Origin: Planctomycetota bacterium
GTDB taxonomy: Bacteria > Planctomycetota > SZUA-567
Direction of reading: 5' to 3'
Assembly (NCBI GenBank): GCA_031261425.1
Contig: JAISJR010000036.1
Location: forward strand, 1-64,000
DNA length: 64,000 nt
Below are positions 16,073-24,776 of the stretch, piece after piece. The notes under the pieces are model-generated. The model ran no database searches, had not been told where the DNA came from, and saw only the letters and a list, made by a program, of their open reading frames with translations. How positions within the stretch are numbered: the first letter of the stretch is position 1; each line of letters opens with the position of its first letter. The position numbers and the translations under genes were made by a program.

Positions 16073-17162
16073 CATTAAACCGAAAATGCATCACGTCGCC
16101 GTCGGCGACGGCGTAGTCCTTGCCTTCGGCGCGCATCACGCCCGCCGCTTTCGCGCCTTGTTCGCCGCGATATTTAATATAGTCGGCGAACGCAATCACC
16201 TCGGCGCGGATAAAACCTTTTTCAAAATCGGTGTGAATCACGCTTGCCGCTTTCGGCGCTTTCCAGCCGCTTTCAATGGTCCACGCTTTCACTTCTTTCG
16301 GTCCGGCGGTGAAGTAACTGCACAGCCCCAACGTCGCGTAACTCAAACGAATCACCTGCTCCAAACCGCCCTCGGCTATTTTGTATTCCGCCAAATACTC
16401 GCGCCGCTCGCCGTCGTTCAGCGCGGCCAACTCCTCTTCCATTTTGGCGCAAATTTTCACCACGGCGCGTTGATTTTTCGCCGCGTAGGCGCGGACTTGG
16501 CGGACGTAATCGTTGTCGGCGACGATGGTTTTTTCATCGACGTTGGCGCAATAAATCACTTTTTTCGCCGTGAGAAAACGCATTTCGGTAAAAATTTCGC
16601 CCAACGTTTCCGCTTCGGGAAAAGTCGCGGCGGGGTTGCCGGCGGCGAAATGTTTCCGCAACCGTTCGCCGCATTCGGCGAGCGGCTTCGACGTTTTATC
16701 GACGCGGGCGCGTTTTTCGAGCGCGTCTAATTTTTTGTCCCATTGCTCGGCGTCGGCGATGACGAGTTCGGTTTCGATGATTTCGAGGTCGCGGACGGGG
16801 TTGACGGAGTTGTCAACGTGAATGATGTCCGGGTCGTCGAAACAGCGGACGACGTGCAGAATCGCGGCGGTTTCGCGGATGTTGCCGAGAAATTGGTTGC
16901 CGAGTCCTTCGCCTTTGCTCGCGCCTTTGACGAGTCCGGCGATGTCAACAAATTCGACGGCGGCTTCGACGATTTTTTGCGGCTTGACGAGTTCGGCGAG
17001 GAGCGCCAAGCGCGCGTCCGGCACCGGCACGACGGCTTTATTCGGCTCAATCGTGCAGAACGGATAATTCGCCGCCTGCGCGGCGGCGGAGCGCGTGAGC
17101 GCGTTAAACAGCGTGGACTTGCCGACATTCGGCAACCCGACAATGCCAATTCCGAGCGACAT
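16068..17162 (-). CDS. ychF: Redox-regulated/ribosome-binding ATPase YchF (OLA1 family)
   Basis: TRAFAC-class P-loop NTPase that prefers ATP and binds ribosomes. The 364-aa length is standard. Visible motifs: GIVGLPNVGKSTLFNALT (G1), DIAGLVKGASKGEGLGNQFL (G3), NVDE in the G4 position in place of NKxD (the YchF signature for ATP), and a C-terminal TGS domain ending EGKDYAVADGDVMHFRFNV. AAGGA six bases before ATG supports this start over one five codons upstream. Flanked on both sides by GGGAAAA hairpins, the downstream one starting right at its stop codon. Confidence 0.97.
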   Translation of the reverse strand: MSLGIGIVGLPNVGKSTLFNALTRSAAAQAANYPFCTIEPNKAVVPVPDARLALLAELVKPQKIVEAAVEFVDIAGLVKGASKGEGLGNQFLGNIRETAAILHVVRCFDDPDIIHVDNSVNPVRDLEIIETELVIADAEQWDKKLDALEKRARVDKTSKPLAECGERLRKHFAAGNPAATFPEAETLGEIFTEMRFLTAKKVIYCANVDEKTIVADNDYVRQVRAYAAKNQRAVVKICAKMEEELAALNDGERREYLAEYKIAEGGLEQVIRLSYATLGLCSYFTAGPKEVKAWTIESGWKAPKAASVIHTDFEKGFIRAEVIAFADYIKYRGEQGAKAAGVMRAEGKDYAVADGDVMHFRFNV

Positions 17163-17171
17163 AATTTTTCC

Positions 17172-17345
17172 TTTCAAGTTTTAGAAGGGAAAAGGGAAAA
17201 GGTGAAAGGGAAAAGTTGACAGCGGAGATTATTTCTATTAGGGGTTTCTTTTTTACCGGCGTTCTTTTCCCTTTTCCCTTTTCCCTTTTCCCTTTCACCT
17301 TTTCCCTTTACTCCCCTTTTCCCTCTTCCCTAATCCCTTTTCCCT
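17172..17345. repeat. GGGAAAA heptamer hairpin cassette, copy 2
   Basis: Left arm GGGAAAAGGGAAAAGG, core GCGGAGATTATTTCTATTAG and GGGTTTCTTTTTTACCGGCG, right arm of five or more CCCTTTT units. The core is nearly the same as in the 15951 copy, showing that this is a family and not random low complexity. Confidence 0.85.
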
Positions 17346-17401
17346 TCCCGATTAGAATAGCATAATCGCCCCGATAGTCCAACTTCGCGAGAAAGGGTCT
17401 T

Positions 17402-18712
17402 ATGAAAGTCATCAAGTTTCAGCCGGACTGCGCCGAGTTTCGCCGGTTGCTCGACCGCGCGCAAAAACCGTCGCCGGAAATCGCCGCGCGCGTCGCGGAC
17501 ATCATTCAACAAGTCCGCGCCGACGGCGACCTCGCGCTGTGCGAGTTCAGCCATCAGTTCGACCGCGTCGCGCTTCTGCCGGAAGAATTGCGGGTAACGC
17601 CGGAGGAAATCGACGCGGGCGCGGCGCAGGTTGACGCCGACTTTATGACCGCGAGCGTTTTGGCGCGGGTCAACATTCGCAAGTTTCACGAGTATCAGCG
17701 CCGCGTTAGTTACGAACATCCCGACGGCGACGGCGTGCGTTTGGCGAAGCGCGTTTTGCCGCTGTCGCGCGTCGGCATTTACGTTCCCGCCGGCAGCGCG
17801 CCGCTGTTCAGTTCGCTGTTGATGTGCGCGGTGCCGGCACAAATCGCCGGCGTCGAACAAATCGCCGTCTGCGCCTCGCCCGACAAAAACGGCAAAATTC
17901 CGGCGCCGATTTTGGCGACGGCGAAAATGCTCAATTTAACGGAAATTTATCGCGTCGGCGGCGCGCAGGCAATCGCGGCAATGGCTTACGGCACGCCGAC
18001 CGTCGCGCCGGTCGATAAAATCGTCGGACCGGGCGGACCGTATGTGAATATGGCGAAACGGTTGGTGTTCGGGCAATGCGGCATCGACGCGCTCGCCGGT
18101 CCCAGCGAACTCGCCATTATCGCCGACCGCACCGCGCCGTCGGAATTTATCGCCGCCGATTTGATTAGCCAATTGGAGCACGGGTCGGGACACGAAGCCG
18201 CCGCGCTGTTCACCGACAGCCGTGATTTAGCCGCCGGCGTGTTAATCGAAATCGACCGGCAACTGCAACGGTTAAGCCGCGGCGATTTAATCCGGCGGGC
18301 GCTCGCCGATTACGGCGCGATTTTTTATTGTTCCGATTTGGCGGCGGCGGCGGACGCGGCGAACCGCTGGGCGCCGGAACATTTGGAAATTATCGCCAAA
18401 AACCAAGAGGATTTATTACTGTCGGTGCGCAACGCGGGCGCGGTGTTTTTGGGCGCGTTTTCCGCCGAGCCGGTGGGCGATTATTTCGCGGGCACTAATC
18501 ACGTGTTGCCGACGGCGGGGAGCGCGCGGTTTATGAGCAGTTTGTCGGTGTATGATTTTGTCAAAGACATTTCGGTGATTCGCTACACCGCCGCGCGGCT
18601 GGCGGTCGCCGGTCGGCACATTATTAAAATGGCGAACGCCGAAGGACTAACCGCGCACGCCGCCGCCGTGCAAATCCGCTTGGATAAAATCGGCGGCGGA
18701 GAGAGCAATTAA
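17402..18712 (+). CDS. hisD: Histidinol dehydrogenase
   Basis: Catalyses the last two oxidations of histidine synthesis, L-histidinol to L-histidine, with NAD and a zinc ion. The 436-aa chain shows LPLSRVGIYVPAGSAPLFSS, VDKIVGPGGPYVNMAKRLVF, GIDALAGPSELAIIADRTA, DLISQLEHGSGHEAAALFT (zinc Gln and His) and FAGTNHVLPTAGSARFMSSL with the catalytic His, all in order. AAAGGG four bases before ATG. No other his genes are nearby, so the pathway is dispersed. A 40-bp perfect palindrome closes the gene. Confidence 0.97.
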   Translation: MKVIKFQPDCAEFRRLLDRAQKPSPEIAARVADIIQQVRADGDLALCEFSHQFDRVALLPEELRVTPEEIDAGAAQVDADFMTASVLARVNIRKFHEYQRRVSYEHPDGDGVRLAKRVLPLSRVGIYVPAGSAPLFSSLLMCAVPAQIAGVEQIAVCASPDKNGKIPAPILATAKMLNLTEIYRVGGAQAIAAMAYGTPTVAPVDKIVGPGGPYVNMAKRLVFGQCGIDALAGPSELAIIADRTAPSEFIAADLISQLEHGSGHEAAALFTDSRDLAAGVLIEIDRQLQRLSRGDLIRRALADYGAIFYCSDLAAAADAANRWAPEHLEIIAKNQEDLLLSVRNAGAVFLGAFSAEPVGDYFAGTNHVLPTAGSARFMSSLSVYDFVKDISVIRYTAARLAVAGRHIIKMANAEGLTAHAAAVQIRLDKIGGGESN

Positions 18713-18723
18713 AAATGAAAAAT

Positions 18724-18763
18724 TTAAGGGGCGTAAGAATCTTAAGATTCTTACGCCCCTTAA
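18724..18763. terminator. 40-bp perfect palindrome, probable bidirectional terminator
   Basis: Two 20-nt arms meet with no spacer at CTT|AAG, each with the block AAGGGGCGTAAGAAT. It lies between the convergent ends of hisD and the 914-aa gene and is AT-rich outside (TTATTTC to the right, A-rich to the left), consistent with termination from both sides. Confidence 0.8.
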
Positions 18764-18786
18764 TTTATTTCAATTTTTCGCTTTGC

Positions 18787-21531
18787 CTATTTTTGGCGCA
18801 GTTCCTGAATCCGGCGCGCCGCCGCTTTGTGGTATTGGTTGTCGGGCGGGTAGTTCTGCACGACTTTTTCCCAATACTCCAACGCTTGTTGCGGGCGGTT
18901 CAGTTTTTCGTGAATCGACGCCAGATAATAATACGCTTCTTTCGGCACGACTTTGTCGTTGTTCGCCGTTTCCGTCGCCATTTCTAAAAACGTTTCCGCG
19001 TGTTCGTAGTCGCGCAAGCGGTAGTTGCAAATGCCGATTTGCAAAATTTCGCGGTAATTCGGTTCGCCGATTTCGCGGGCTTTTTGGTAATAGGCAATCG
19101 CCTTTTTAATCGCTTCCGTTGACTGCGCGTCGTCCGTCAAAATGCGCGTGCCGCGGAAGTATTCGATTTGTCCCAAGCGGAAATAAGCGCTCTTTTCCTG
19201 CTCTTTTTTCGGCGACAGCGCCAATTGTTGATACTCGGTTTCCGCGTCGTTCAGCAATTTGATGATTTGCGCGCTCACCGTTTGCTGGTCGCCCGCCGGC
19301 ACGCTACCCGACCGCAACGCCGACTGCAAGCGGTTGGCTTCCGCGTATTGCACGTAACTCAAAACCTCCAAATAGTTCAAGTCACCCGGCGCGTTGCGCG
19401 TGGCGCGCGTCGCCAAATCAATCGCCTCGGCGAAACGCCCCTGCCCCGTGCGCACTTGCGCCAACACCGCGTCCGCCGCCGCGTTTTGCTCCTGCGCCGA
19501 CAGCACTTCGTTCGCCAACGTTTCGGCTTCGTTGAAATCATTGCGCTCAATCGCCGCCTGCGCCTGTTTAATCAACGTTTCCACCTGTTCGGGGCTGACC
19601 GTCTTTTTCGGCTCCAACGCCGGCGGCGCCGCCGGAATCGCCGCCACCGGCTGGGTCGCGGGCGTTGACGGGAGAGGCGCCGCCGCGTCGTTCAACGCCG
19701 GAATGCTCATATCTAACATCGTCGCGTTGCTATCAAGCGCCGGAACTTGGCGGTCAAGCGCCGGAATACTGTTGTCGAGAATCGCAAACGGGTCTTTCTC
19801 GTCCTGCGGCGTAATTTGTTCGACCGTCGTCGAGGGGGACGGCGCGGACGGCGTGGCGGAAACGCTCGCTATCGGCGCGGTTTCCGACGGCGTCGGTCTC
19901 GACGGCGTCGGTTCCGGTCGCGCCGGTTCCGGTTGCGCCGGCGCGTTGCCCACGCCGACCGACGCCGGCATCGGAATGTCCGTATCGCCGAAATAATTCG
20001 TCGCGGCGTCAACCGTCGCGGGCGAATTATTCGCCGGCATCGGCACGACTAAACTATCGTCGTTGCTCGCCGGCGCGGAAGACGCCGGTTGACGCGACGA
20101 GGGCGAGCGCATCAGTCCGGCGACTTCGTCGGGGCTGAACATCCGGTCGTTCTGCGGCGCCAAAATTTCGGCGCTCGCCACCGGCGGAATCGCGCCGTCG
20201 GTCAGCGGCAACGACCCGCCGCCGAGCGGGGTTACGTTGGAGATATTCGTCGCCGGACGGTTCGCCGAAATTTGGAAAAATTGGCTGGTCGCCTGTCCGC
20301 GGTTGCCGAAACGGTTGGTAACGCTGACCCGCGCCAAAACGTTGCGCGCGTCCATTTGCGGCGTCCACGGATACGAGCCGCTGTTCGGCTGATTGGCGGC
20401 AATCAAATACCACGTCTGCCCGCTGTCGAGCGAGTATTCGAGCGTCGCGCCGCGGTCTTGCGGATACGGTTCGACCGTGTTCCACGTCAACAGCGTCGGC
20501 GTGTTCGCGTCAATCATATTATTGGCGATATTGAACGGCGCCAAAATTTCGACTTGCGGCGGTCGCTGATTGATGCGCACTTCGCGCATCGCCGGCGTGC
20601 CGGCAACCGGCGCGGGCAGACGATTGCCGACGCGGTCAACGGCGGCGATATACAAGCCGACCGTCTCGGCGGCGAGCGGCGTCGCGAAATGCGCGGGCGA
20701 GCCGCGCGCCGGTCCGTAAAGCGTCCACGAGTTGCCGTAGTCGGTGGTGTAATAAAGGTCCATACTCGCCACGCCGCTTTCGTCTTCGACGGCGAACTCA
20801 ATATCGAAGTCCGGCTGACCGACGACCTCCGGTCCTAAAATCGTTACCTCCGGCGGCGTGCGGTCGAAATGCAATTTAACGCGCGTCCGCGTCAAGTATT
20901 GATTGCCGGCGAGGTCTTTCGCGGTCAGCCGCAATTGCGCTTCGTCGGCGGCGATTACCGGCGGCGTCCAGTTGTAAGTCCCGACGGCGGGCAAATCGTA
21001 GCGCACCGGCAACCACAGCAAGCCGTCGGTCGAGTAGTCGATATTGACCGGCGCCGCGCCGAGATGCAAATCCTGCGCTTCCCATTGCAACGTAATCCCC
21101 TCCGCGCCGGCGGCGACCTCGCCGCTGGCGGGATTGGGCGAGAGCCAGCGCGCGGTCGGCGGCGTGCGGTCAACGATGACGTATTTTTCGGGGCGCGTGC
21201 CGGGGCGCGGCGCGACCGGCGGACGACTGCGCGTCGTGATGACGGTGATAAAACCGTAAGCGCCCTCGCTCGGCACGGTAACGAGCATCGGGCTTTGGCG
21301 GTCGGGGTCTTCGCCGATAAGCGACCACGTCTGCCCGCCGTCTTTGGTGGCGTAAAAATAGACGCCGGTCGGCGCTTCGCCGCCGATGACGCGCACGGCG
21401 TATTGAATGCTAAACCGCGTCCACGGAATTACCGGCGTGTCCGGCGGCGGCGTAAAATCCGCCGCGCCCGCGCCCGCGCTGAACAACGCCAAAACCGCCA
21501 TTAAACCGCCAAGGAGTAAGACACGCATCAT
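18787..21531 (-). CDS. Large secreted protein: Ig-like N-terminal half, Pro-rich linker, C-terminal TPRs
   Basis: A 914-aa protein with a signal peptide (RVLLLGGLMAVLALFSAGAG, cut near AGAA). Residues 25-430 contain several beta-rich modules in series, with repeats of the kind YSTDGLLWLPV, YYTTDYGNSWTLYG, YSLDSGQTWYLIA and FYATKDGGQTW-like BNR/Asp-box spots. About 480-640 is disordered and rich in Pro, Ala, Ser and Thr (EPARPEPTPSRPTPSETAP). The last 270 residues are TPR-like helices (ANEVLSAQEQNAAADAVLAQ; AYYYLASIHEKLNRPQQALE). AGGA precedes tandem ATGs. Function unknown; an envelope scaffold is reasonable. mlaE lies upstream, separated by a GGGAAAA hairpin. Confidence 0.85.
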   Translation of the reverse strand: MMRVLLLGGLMAVLALFSAGAGAADFTPPPDTPVIPWTRFSIQYAVRVIGGEAPTGVYFYATKDGGQTWSLIGEDPDRQSPMLVTVPSEGAYGFITVITTRSRPPVAPRPGTRPEKYVIVDRTPPTARWLSPNPASGEVAAGAEGITLQWEAQDLHLGAAPVNIDYSTDGLLWLPVRYDLPAVGTYNWTPPVIAADEAQLRLTAKDLAGNQYLTRTRVKLHFDRTPPEVTILGPEVVGQPDFDIEFAVEDESGVASMDLYYTTDYGNSWTLYGPARGSPAHFATPLAAETVGLYIAAVDRVGNRLPAPVAGTPAMREVRINQRPPQVEILAPFNIANNMIDANTPTLLTWNTVEPYPQDRGATLEYSLDSGQTWYLIAANQPNSGSYPWTPQMDARNVLARVSVTNRFGNRGQATSQFFQISANRPATNISNVTPLGGGSLPLTDGAIPPVASAEILAPQNDRMFSPDEVAGLMRSPSSRQPASSAPASNDDSLVVPMPANNSPATVDAATNYFGDTDIPMPASVGVGNAPAQPEPARPEPTPSRPTPSETAPIASVSATPSAPSPSTTVEQITPQDEKDPFAILDNSIPALDRQVPALDSNATMLDMSIPALNDAAAPLPSTPATQPVAAIPAAPPALEPKKTVSPEQVETLIKQAQAAIERNDFNEAETLANEVLSAQEQNAAADAVLAQVRTGQGRFAEAIDLATRATRNAPGDLNYLEVLSYVQYAEANRLQSALRSGSVPAGDQQTVSAQIIKLLNDAETEYQQLALSPKKEQEKSAYFRLGQIEYFRGTRILTDDAQSTEAIKKAIAYYQKAREIGEPNYREILQIGICNYRLRDYEHAETFLEMATETANNDKVVPKEAYYYLASIHEKLNRPQQALEYWEKVVQNYPPDNQYHKAAARRIQELRQK

Positions 21532-21542
21532 CTTTCCTCATC

Positions 21543-21642
21543 AAGAAAGGGAAAAGGGAAGAGGGAAAAGGTTAAAAAGGAAAGGGGGAAAGGTTAAAGT
21601 GGTTACTTTTCCCTTTTACCTTTCACCTTTTCCCTCCCCTTA
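21543..21642. repeat. GGGAAAA heptamer hairpin cassette, copy 3
   Basis: GGGAAAAGGGAAGAGGGAAA faces CCCTTTTACCTTTCACC and TTTTCCC around a short core (GGTTAAAGTGGTTACTTTTC). The right arm begins at the base after the mlaE stop codon (TAAGGGGAGGGAAAAGG on the minus strand). Confidence 0.8.
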
Positions 21643-22431
21643 CAACAACGCACTTTTTATCTGCGCAAACACCATCGTAACCAACAGATTGAGCAACAGA
21701 ATAGCGATGCACGTTTGCACGTTGGACGCGGTCGTTGACTTGCCGACGCCTTCCGCGCCGCCGCGCGTGGTAATGCCTTTTTGGCAACAAATCACCGCCA
21801 TCGCGCAACCGAAAATCGCCGCTTTGGTCAAGCCCTCGGCGAAGTCCAACGGATGCAAAAACGCCTTCGACTGCACCCACATATAATGACCGTTAATTCC
21901 CAAGCCGTAAATGCACAGCCCGAAGCCCGCCACCGTGCCGCATAAAATCGCGAACGAGGTCAACAGCGGACACAACACCGTCGAAGCCAGCACGCGCGGA
22001 AAAACCAAATAATTCGACGGATTGACGCCCATCGTGCGCAGGGCGTCGATTTGCTCGGTAACCGCCATCGTGCCGAGTTCCGCCGTCATCGCCGAGCCGA
22101 CGCGACCGGCAAGCATCACGCCGGACAACACCGGACCGAGTTGCAACACCAGCGACGCGGTAACGAGCGGACCGACCCAACTGGTAACGCCGAGCCGCAA
22201 CAGTTGGTTATACGACTGAAACGAAATGACCATCCCGACAAACGCGCCGGTGGTGATGATGACCGGCAAACTCTCGATGCCGACGAAATAACTTTGGCGC
22301 ACGATTTCCCGCCACGGCGGCGCGGCGCGGCGCAACGACGCGAACATCCCGATAAACAACGTTACGAACGCGCCGGTGTCCGCGAGCAAATTCGTAAAAT
22401 AACCGCCGATTTTTTCAAAAATTCCGAACAT
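21640..22431 (-). CDS. mlaE: MlaE/Ttg2B-family ABC transporter permease
   Basis: Inner-membrane permease of the lipid-transport (Mla, MCE-linked) ABC systems that help keep outer-membrane lipid asymmetry. The 263-aa product has about five helices and the family core: LPVIITTGAFVGMVISFQSY, GVTSWVGPLVTASLVLQLGP, VLSGVMLAGRVGSAMTAELG and TMAVTEQIDALRTMGVNPSN, with LVFPRVLAS following. MlaF (ATPase) and MlaD (MCE) genes, usually adjacent, are not seen on either side, so partners must be elsewhere. Only a weak GAG precedes the ATG. Confidence 0.93.
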   Translation of the reverse strand: MFGIFEKIGGYFTNLLADTGAFVTLFIGMFASLRRAAPPWREIVRQSYFVGIESLPVIITTGAFVGMVISFQSYNQLLRLGVTSWVGPLVTASLVLQLGPVLSGVMLAGRVGSAMTAELGTMAVTEQIDALRTMGVNPSNYLVFPRVLASTVLCPLLTSFAILCGTVAGFGLCIYGLGINGHYMWVQSKAFLHPLDFAEGLTKAAIFGCAMAVICCQKGITTRGGAEGVGKSTTASNVQTCIAILLLNLLVTMVFAQIKSALL

Positions 22432-22482
22432 AAGGGCTCATAAAATGCTTAAATTTTGCGTCGGGTTAATCATCTCGAACCT

Positions 22483-22698
22483 CGCCCCGCAGGGGCGGCG
22501 CGTAACAGCCCAGCGCAACGCGCTGGGTAAAAAATCGCCTCTAAAATTACGCGCCCTGCAAGGGCAAGGCAAAAAATTTCCACTGCCCTTACAGGGCGCG
22601 TTTTCCGGCAACGCTAACCCAGCCCGCCGGAAAATCGATAGAGCCGATTTTCCTTTGGGCTGGGCTGTTACGCCCCGCCGCTTCGCGGCGACGGTCGG
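22483..22698. repeat. GCCCAGC long inverted-repeat element
   Basis: Outer arm CGTAACAGCCCAGC faces GCTGGGCTGTTACG. Inside are CCAGCGCAACGCGCTGG, a CGCCCTGCAAGGGC hairpin, CTGCCCTTACAGGGCG and GGAAAATCGATAGAGCCGAT. Outer hairpins are CGCCCCGCAGGGGCG and CCGCTTCGCGGCG, ending in CGGTCGG. The plan mirrors the CCCAGGG elements but the sequence differs, so it is a sister family; one copy here. Confidence 0.75.
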
Positions 22699-22713
22699 AA
22701 TGATTTATTAAAA

Positions 22714-23901
22714 TCAAACCGCCGCCGGCGTTTCGTCCCCCTGCAACCGGTGCATTTCCGTTTCGAGTTCGTCGGCGGTCGCGGCGAAGGCGGCGAGGAT
22801 TTTCGGGTCGAAGTGTTCCGGCATCGTGCGCCCGTCGCCTTTCAGCAAAATGTCCATCGTTTCCTGATGCGAAAACGATTTCTTATACGGGCGGACGCTG
22901 GTCAGCGCGTCGTAAATATCGGCGAGCGACACGATGCGCGCCGACAACGGAATTTGTTCGCCCGCGATTTTGTAAGGATAACCCGTGCCGTTCCAGCGCT
23001 CGTGGTGTCCGACGGCGATTTCCGTCGCCACGCGCAAAAACGAGTTGCGGTAATTCAGCCACTCTTCGCTCTTGCGGAGCGCCTCGACCGAGCGGCTGTT
23101 TTCGGCGGCTTCTTTCAGTTTGCTGATTTCGTTCATCAGCGACACGTCGCCGGAATTGAGGAACGCCCGCGTTTTCAGCAACGTTTCCTCGCCATAGACG
23201 GTGTGCTTTTCCATTTCCTTAAATTCTTCCGGCGTCAGTCGCCCCGGTTTCAAGAGAATACTGTCGTCCACGCCGACTTTGCCGATGTCGTGCACCGGCG
23301 AGAGGTCGCTAATCAGCGCGTATTCGATTTCGCCGATTTCGGGGTAAATTTGCAGTTTGAGCATTTTTTTACAAATGATTTCGCAATACGAGCGGACGCG
23401 GTTGATGTGGGCGCCGGTGTGCGGGTCCCGACATTCCGCCAGCAACGCCATCCCGACGACGACGGCGTTCAGCGTTTCGCGGACGGCTTTGGTGCGCTCG
23501 TCAACCATATTTTCCAATTGGTCGCGGTAACGCGCGATTTCAAGTTGGTTGCCGATGCGGGTGAGGACGATTTCCGGCGACTCGCCTTTTTGGATGTAGT
23601 CGGCGGCGCCGAGTTGAAAGCCGCGCGTTTGGGCGTCGTCGTTTTCTTCGCCGGTAACGAAAATGACGGGCAACGTCTCGCCGCGCCGGCGGAGTTCGGT
23701 CAACACCTCAAAGCCGTCCATACCGGGCATATGCAAATCGAGCAACATTAAATCCGGCTCGTGCGTCGTTACTTTCGCCAGCGCGTCGCTACCGTCGAGC
23801 GCGGTAATGACGGCGTAGGTCTGTTCGAGTTGCGCCTCCAACGTCATCACGTTGATTTCGTCGTCGTCAACGACCAACACTTTTTCTTGGTTATCACTCA
23901 C
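22714..23901 (-). CDS. Response regulator with HD-GYP c-di-GMP phosphodiesterase domain
   Basis: A 395-aa RpfG-like protein. The receiver domain (about 1-125) has DDD at 12-14 and the phosphoacceptor Asp55 in LLDLHMPGMDG, with T-loop and Lys spots intact (VTGEEN, YIQKG). A linker helix leads to an HD-GYP domain (about 150-385) with SPVHDIGKVGVDDSILLKPG, GHHERWNGTGYPYKIAGEQI, LADIYDALTSVRPYKKS. It is expected to hydrolyse c-di-GMP on phosphorylation. An extra helix-rich insert (about 250-290) separates the HD and GYP halves. A PilZ protein gene lies upstream on the same strand, separated by a heptamer hairpin. Confidence 0.94.
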   Translation of the reverse strand: MSDNQEKVLVVDDDEINVMTLEAQLEQTYAVITALDGSDALAKVTTHEPDLMLLDLHMPGMDGFEVLTELRRRGETLPVIFVTGEENDDAQTRGFQLGAADYIQKGESPEIVLTRIGNQLEIARYRDQLENMVDERTKAVRETLNAVVVGMALLAECRDPHTGAHINRVRSYCEIICKKMLKLQIYPEIGEIEYALISDLSPVHDIGKVGVDDSILLKPGRLTPEEFKEMEKHTVYGEETLLKTRAFLNSGDVSLMNEISKLKEAAENSRSVEALRKSEEWLNYRNSFLRVATEIAVGHHERWNGTGYPYKIAGEQIPLSARIVSLADIYDALTSVRPYKKSFSHQETMDILLKGDGRTMPEHFDPKILAAFAATADELETEMHRLQGDETPAAV

Positions 23902-23911
23902 GGGAAAGCCC

Positions 23912-24046
23912 TCGAGTTTAGAGTTTAGAGTTTAGAGTTTAGAGTTTAGAGTTTAGAGTTTAGAGTTTAGAGTTTAGAGTTTTATTTTTTTTAATAACGC
24001 GCGAAGCGCAACCTTTGTTCAACTCGAAACTCTCAATTCTTAACTC
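23912..24046. repeat. AGAGTTT heptamer hairpin cassette
   Basis: About ten AGAGTTT units, then TTTTATTTTTTTTAATAA and CGCGCGAAGCGCAACCTTTG, then AACTCGAAACTCTCAATTC units. The right arm supplies Gln-Ser-stop (CAGAGTTAA) of the PilZ gene. Confidence 0.85.
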
Positions 24047-24459
24047 TGATTTACATCGTCGTCGTCGTCGTTTCTGCCGTTCGACAATTCGCAACGGTCG
24101 ATTAGCAGGCGGAGCGCCGTGCGCGAGGTCTGCGGCAGATCCACAAATTGCGCGCCGATGGAGACCATTCCGTCATCGGCGCGGGGAACGAACGGGCGGC
24201 TCCACCGCACCTGCACGGTGGCTTTGGCGTCTTTCAAACCGTCAAGTTCAAGCGCCTTCGGCACGTGAATATCAATATGATAAATCGAGCCGAGCGGCAA
24301 CGGCGCCGCGCCGTCGTCGCGCATCACCAGCAACCCCTCTTCGTGCATATCAATCAATCGCCCGAACGGCAGACCGGTGTCCGTGTCGGTAACTTCGGGA
24401 TAGAAATACAACTCCCGCCGCGCTAAATGGCGATGATTTTGGCTATGCGTCGATTCCAT
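24040..24459 (-). CDS. PilZ-domain protein
   Basis: A 139-aa stand-alone PilZ protein, a c-di-GMP receptor fold. The N-terminal RHLARRELYF matches the RxxxR ligand motif. The second motif, normally [DN]xSxxG, reads DMHEEG (His in place of Ser), so binding may be altered. Beta strands with VQVRWSRPF and GMVSIGAQFVDLP follow. AAAGGAG four bases before ATG sets the start, 16 codons inside the longest frame. The tail GRNDDDDDVNQS is acidic, and its last codons come from the heptamer repeat. The HD-GYP gene follows on the same strand. Confidence 0.82.
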   Translation of the reverse strand: MESTHSQNHRHLARRELYFYPEVTDTDTGLPFGRLIDMHEEGLLVMRDDGAAPLPLGSIYHIDIHVPKALELDGLKDAKATVQVRWSRPFVPRADDGMVSIGAQFVDLPQTSRTALRLLIDRCELSNGRNDDDDDVNQS

Positions 24460-24556
24460 CGGACTCCTTTCGGTTTGCCGGAAAGCCGCGTCGCGATAAA
24501 GCGACAAACACTGCCGGATTGTAAAGCGCCGCGCCGCCCAAACAAGGCATATTGCG

Positions 24557-24713
24557 GTTAGAGTTGAGAGGTCAAGGTTTAGAGTTTAGAGTTCAGAGTT
24601 CAGAGTTCAGAGAAGGGAATTCGCGTTGCCGCGCTTCGCGCATCTTAAAAAATAAAACTCCACGCTCTCAACTCTCAACTCTCAACTCTTAACTCTCAAC
24701 TCTGCTCTATCGT
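24557..24713. repeat. Heptamer hairpin cassette, inverted orientation
   Basis: Left arm AGAGTTTAGAGTTCAGAG units, then CCGCGCTTCGCGCATCTTAA and AAAATAAAACTCCAC, i.e. the reverse complement of the usual core, then AACTCTC/AACTCTT units. It lies between the divergent PilZ and glgP genes. Confidence 0.8.
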
Positions 24714-24776
24714 GTTGCATTGAATTTGGCGGTTCTTACAATCCCGCGCCGACTTTTCCCGCCGAAAGGAAACCCG

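Noticed and set aside
23920-23980. Telomere-like repeat (TTTAGAG resembles the plant TTTAGGG unit)
   Set aside because: Arrays are internal, short, dispersed and inverted around a core; nothing indicates a chromosome end.
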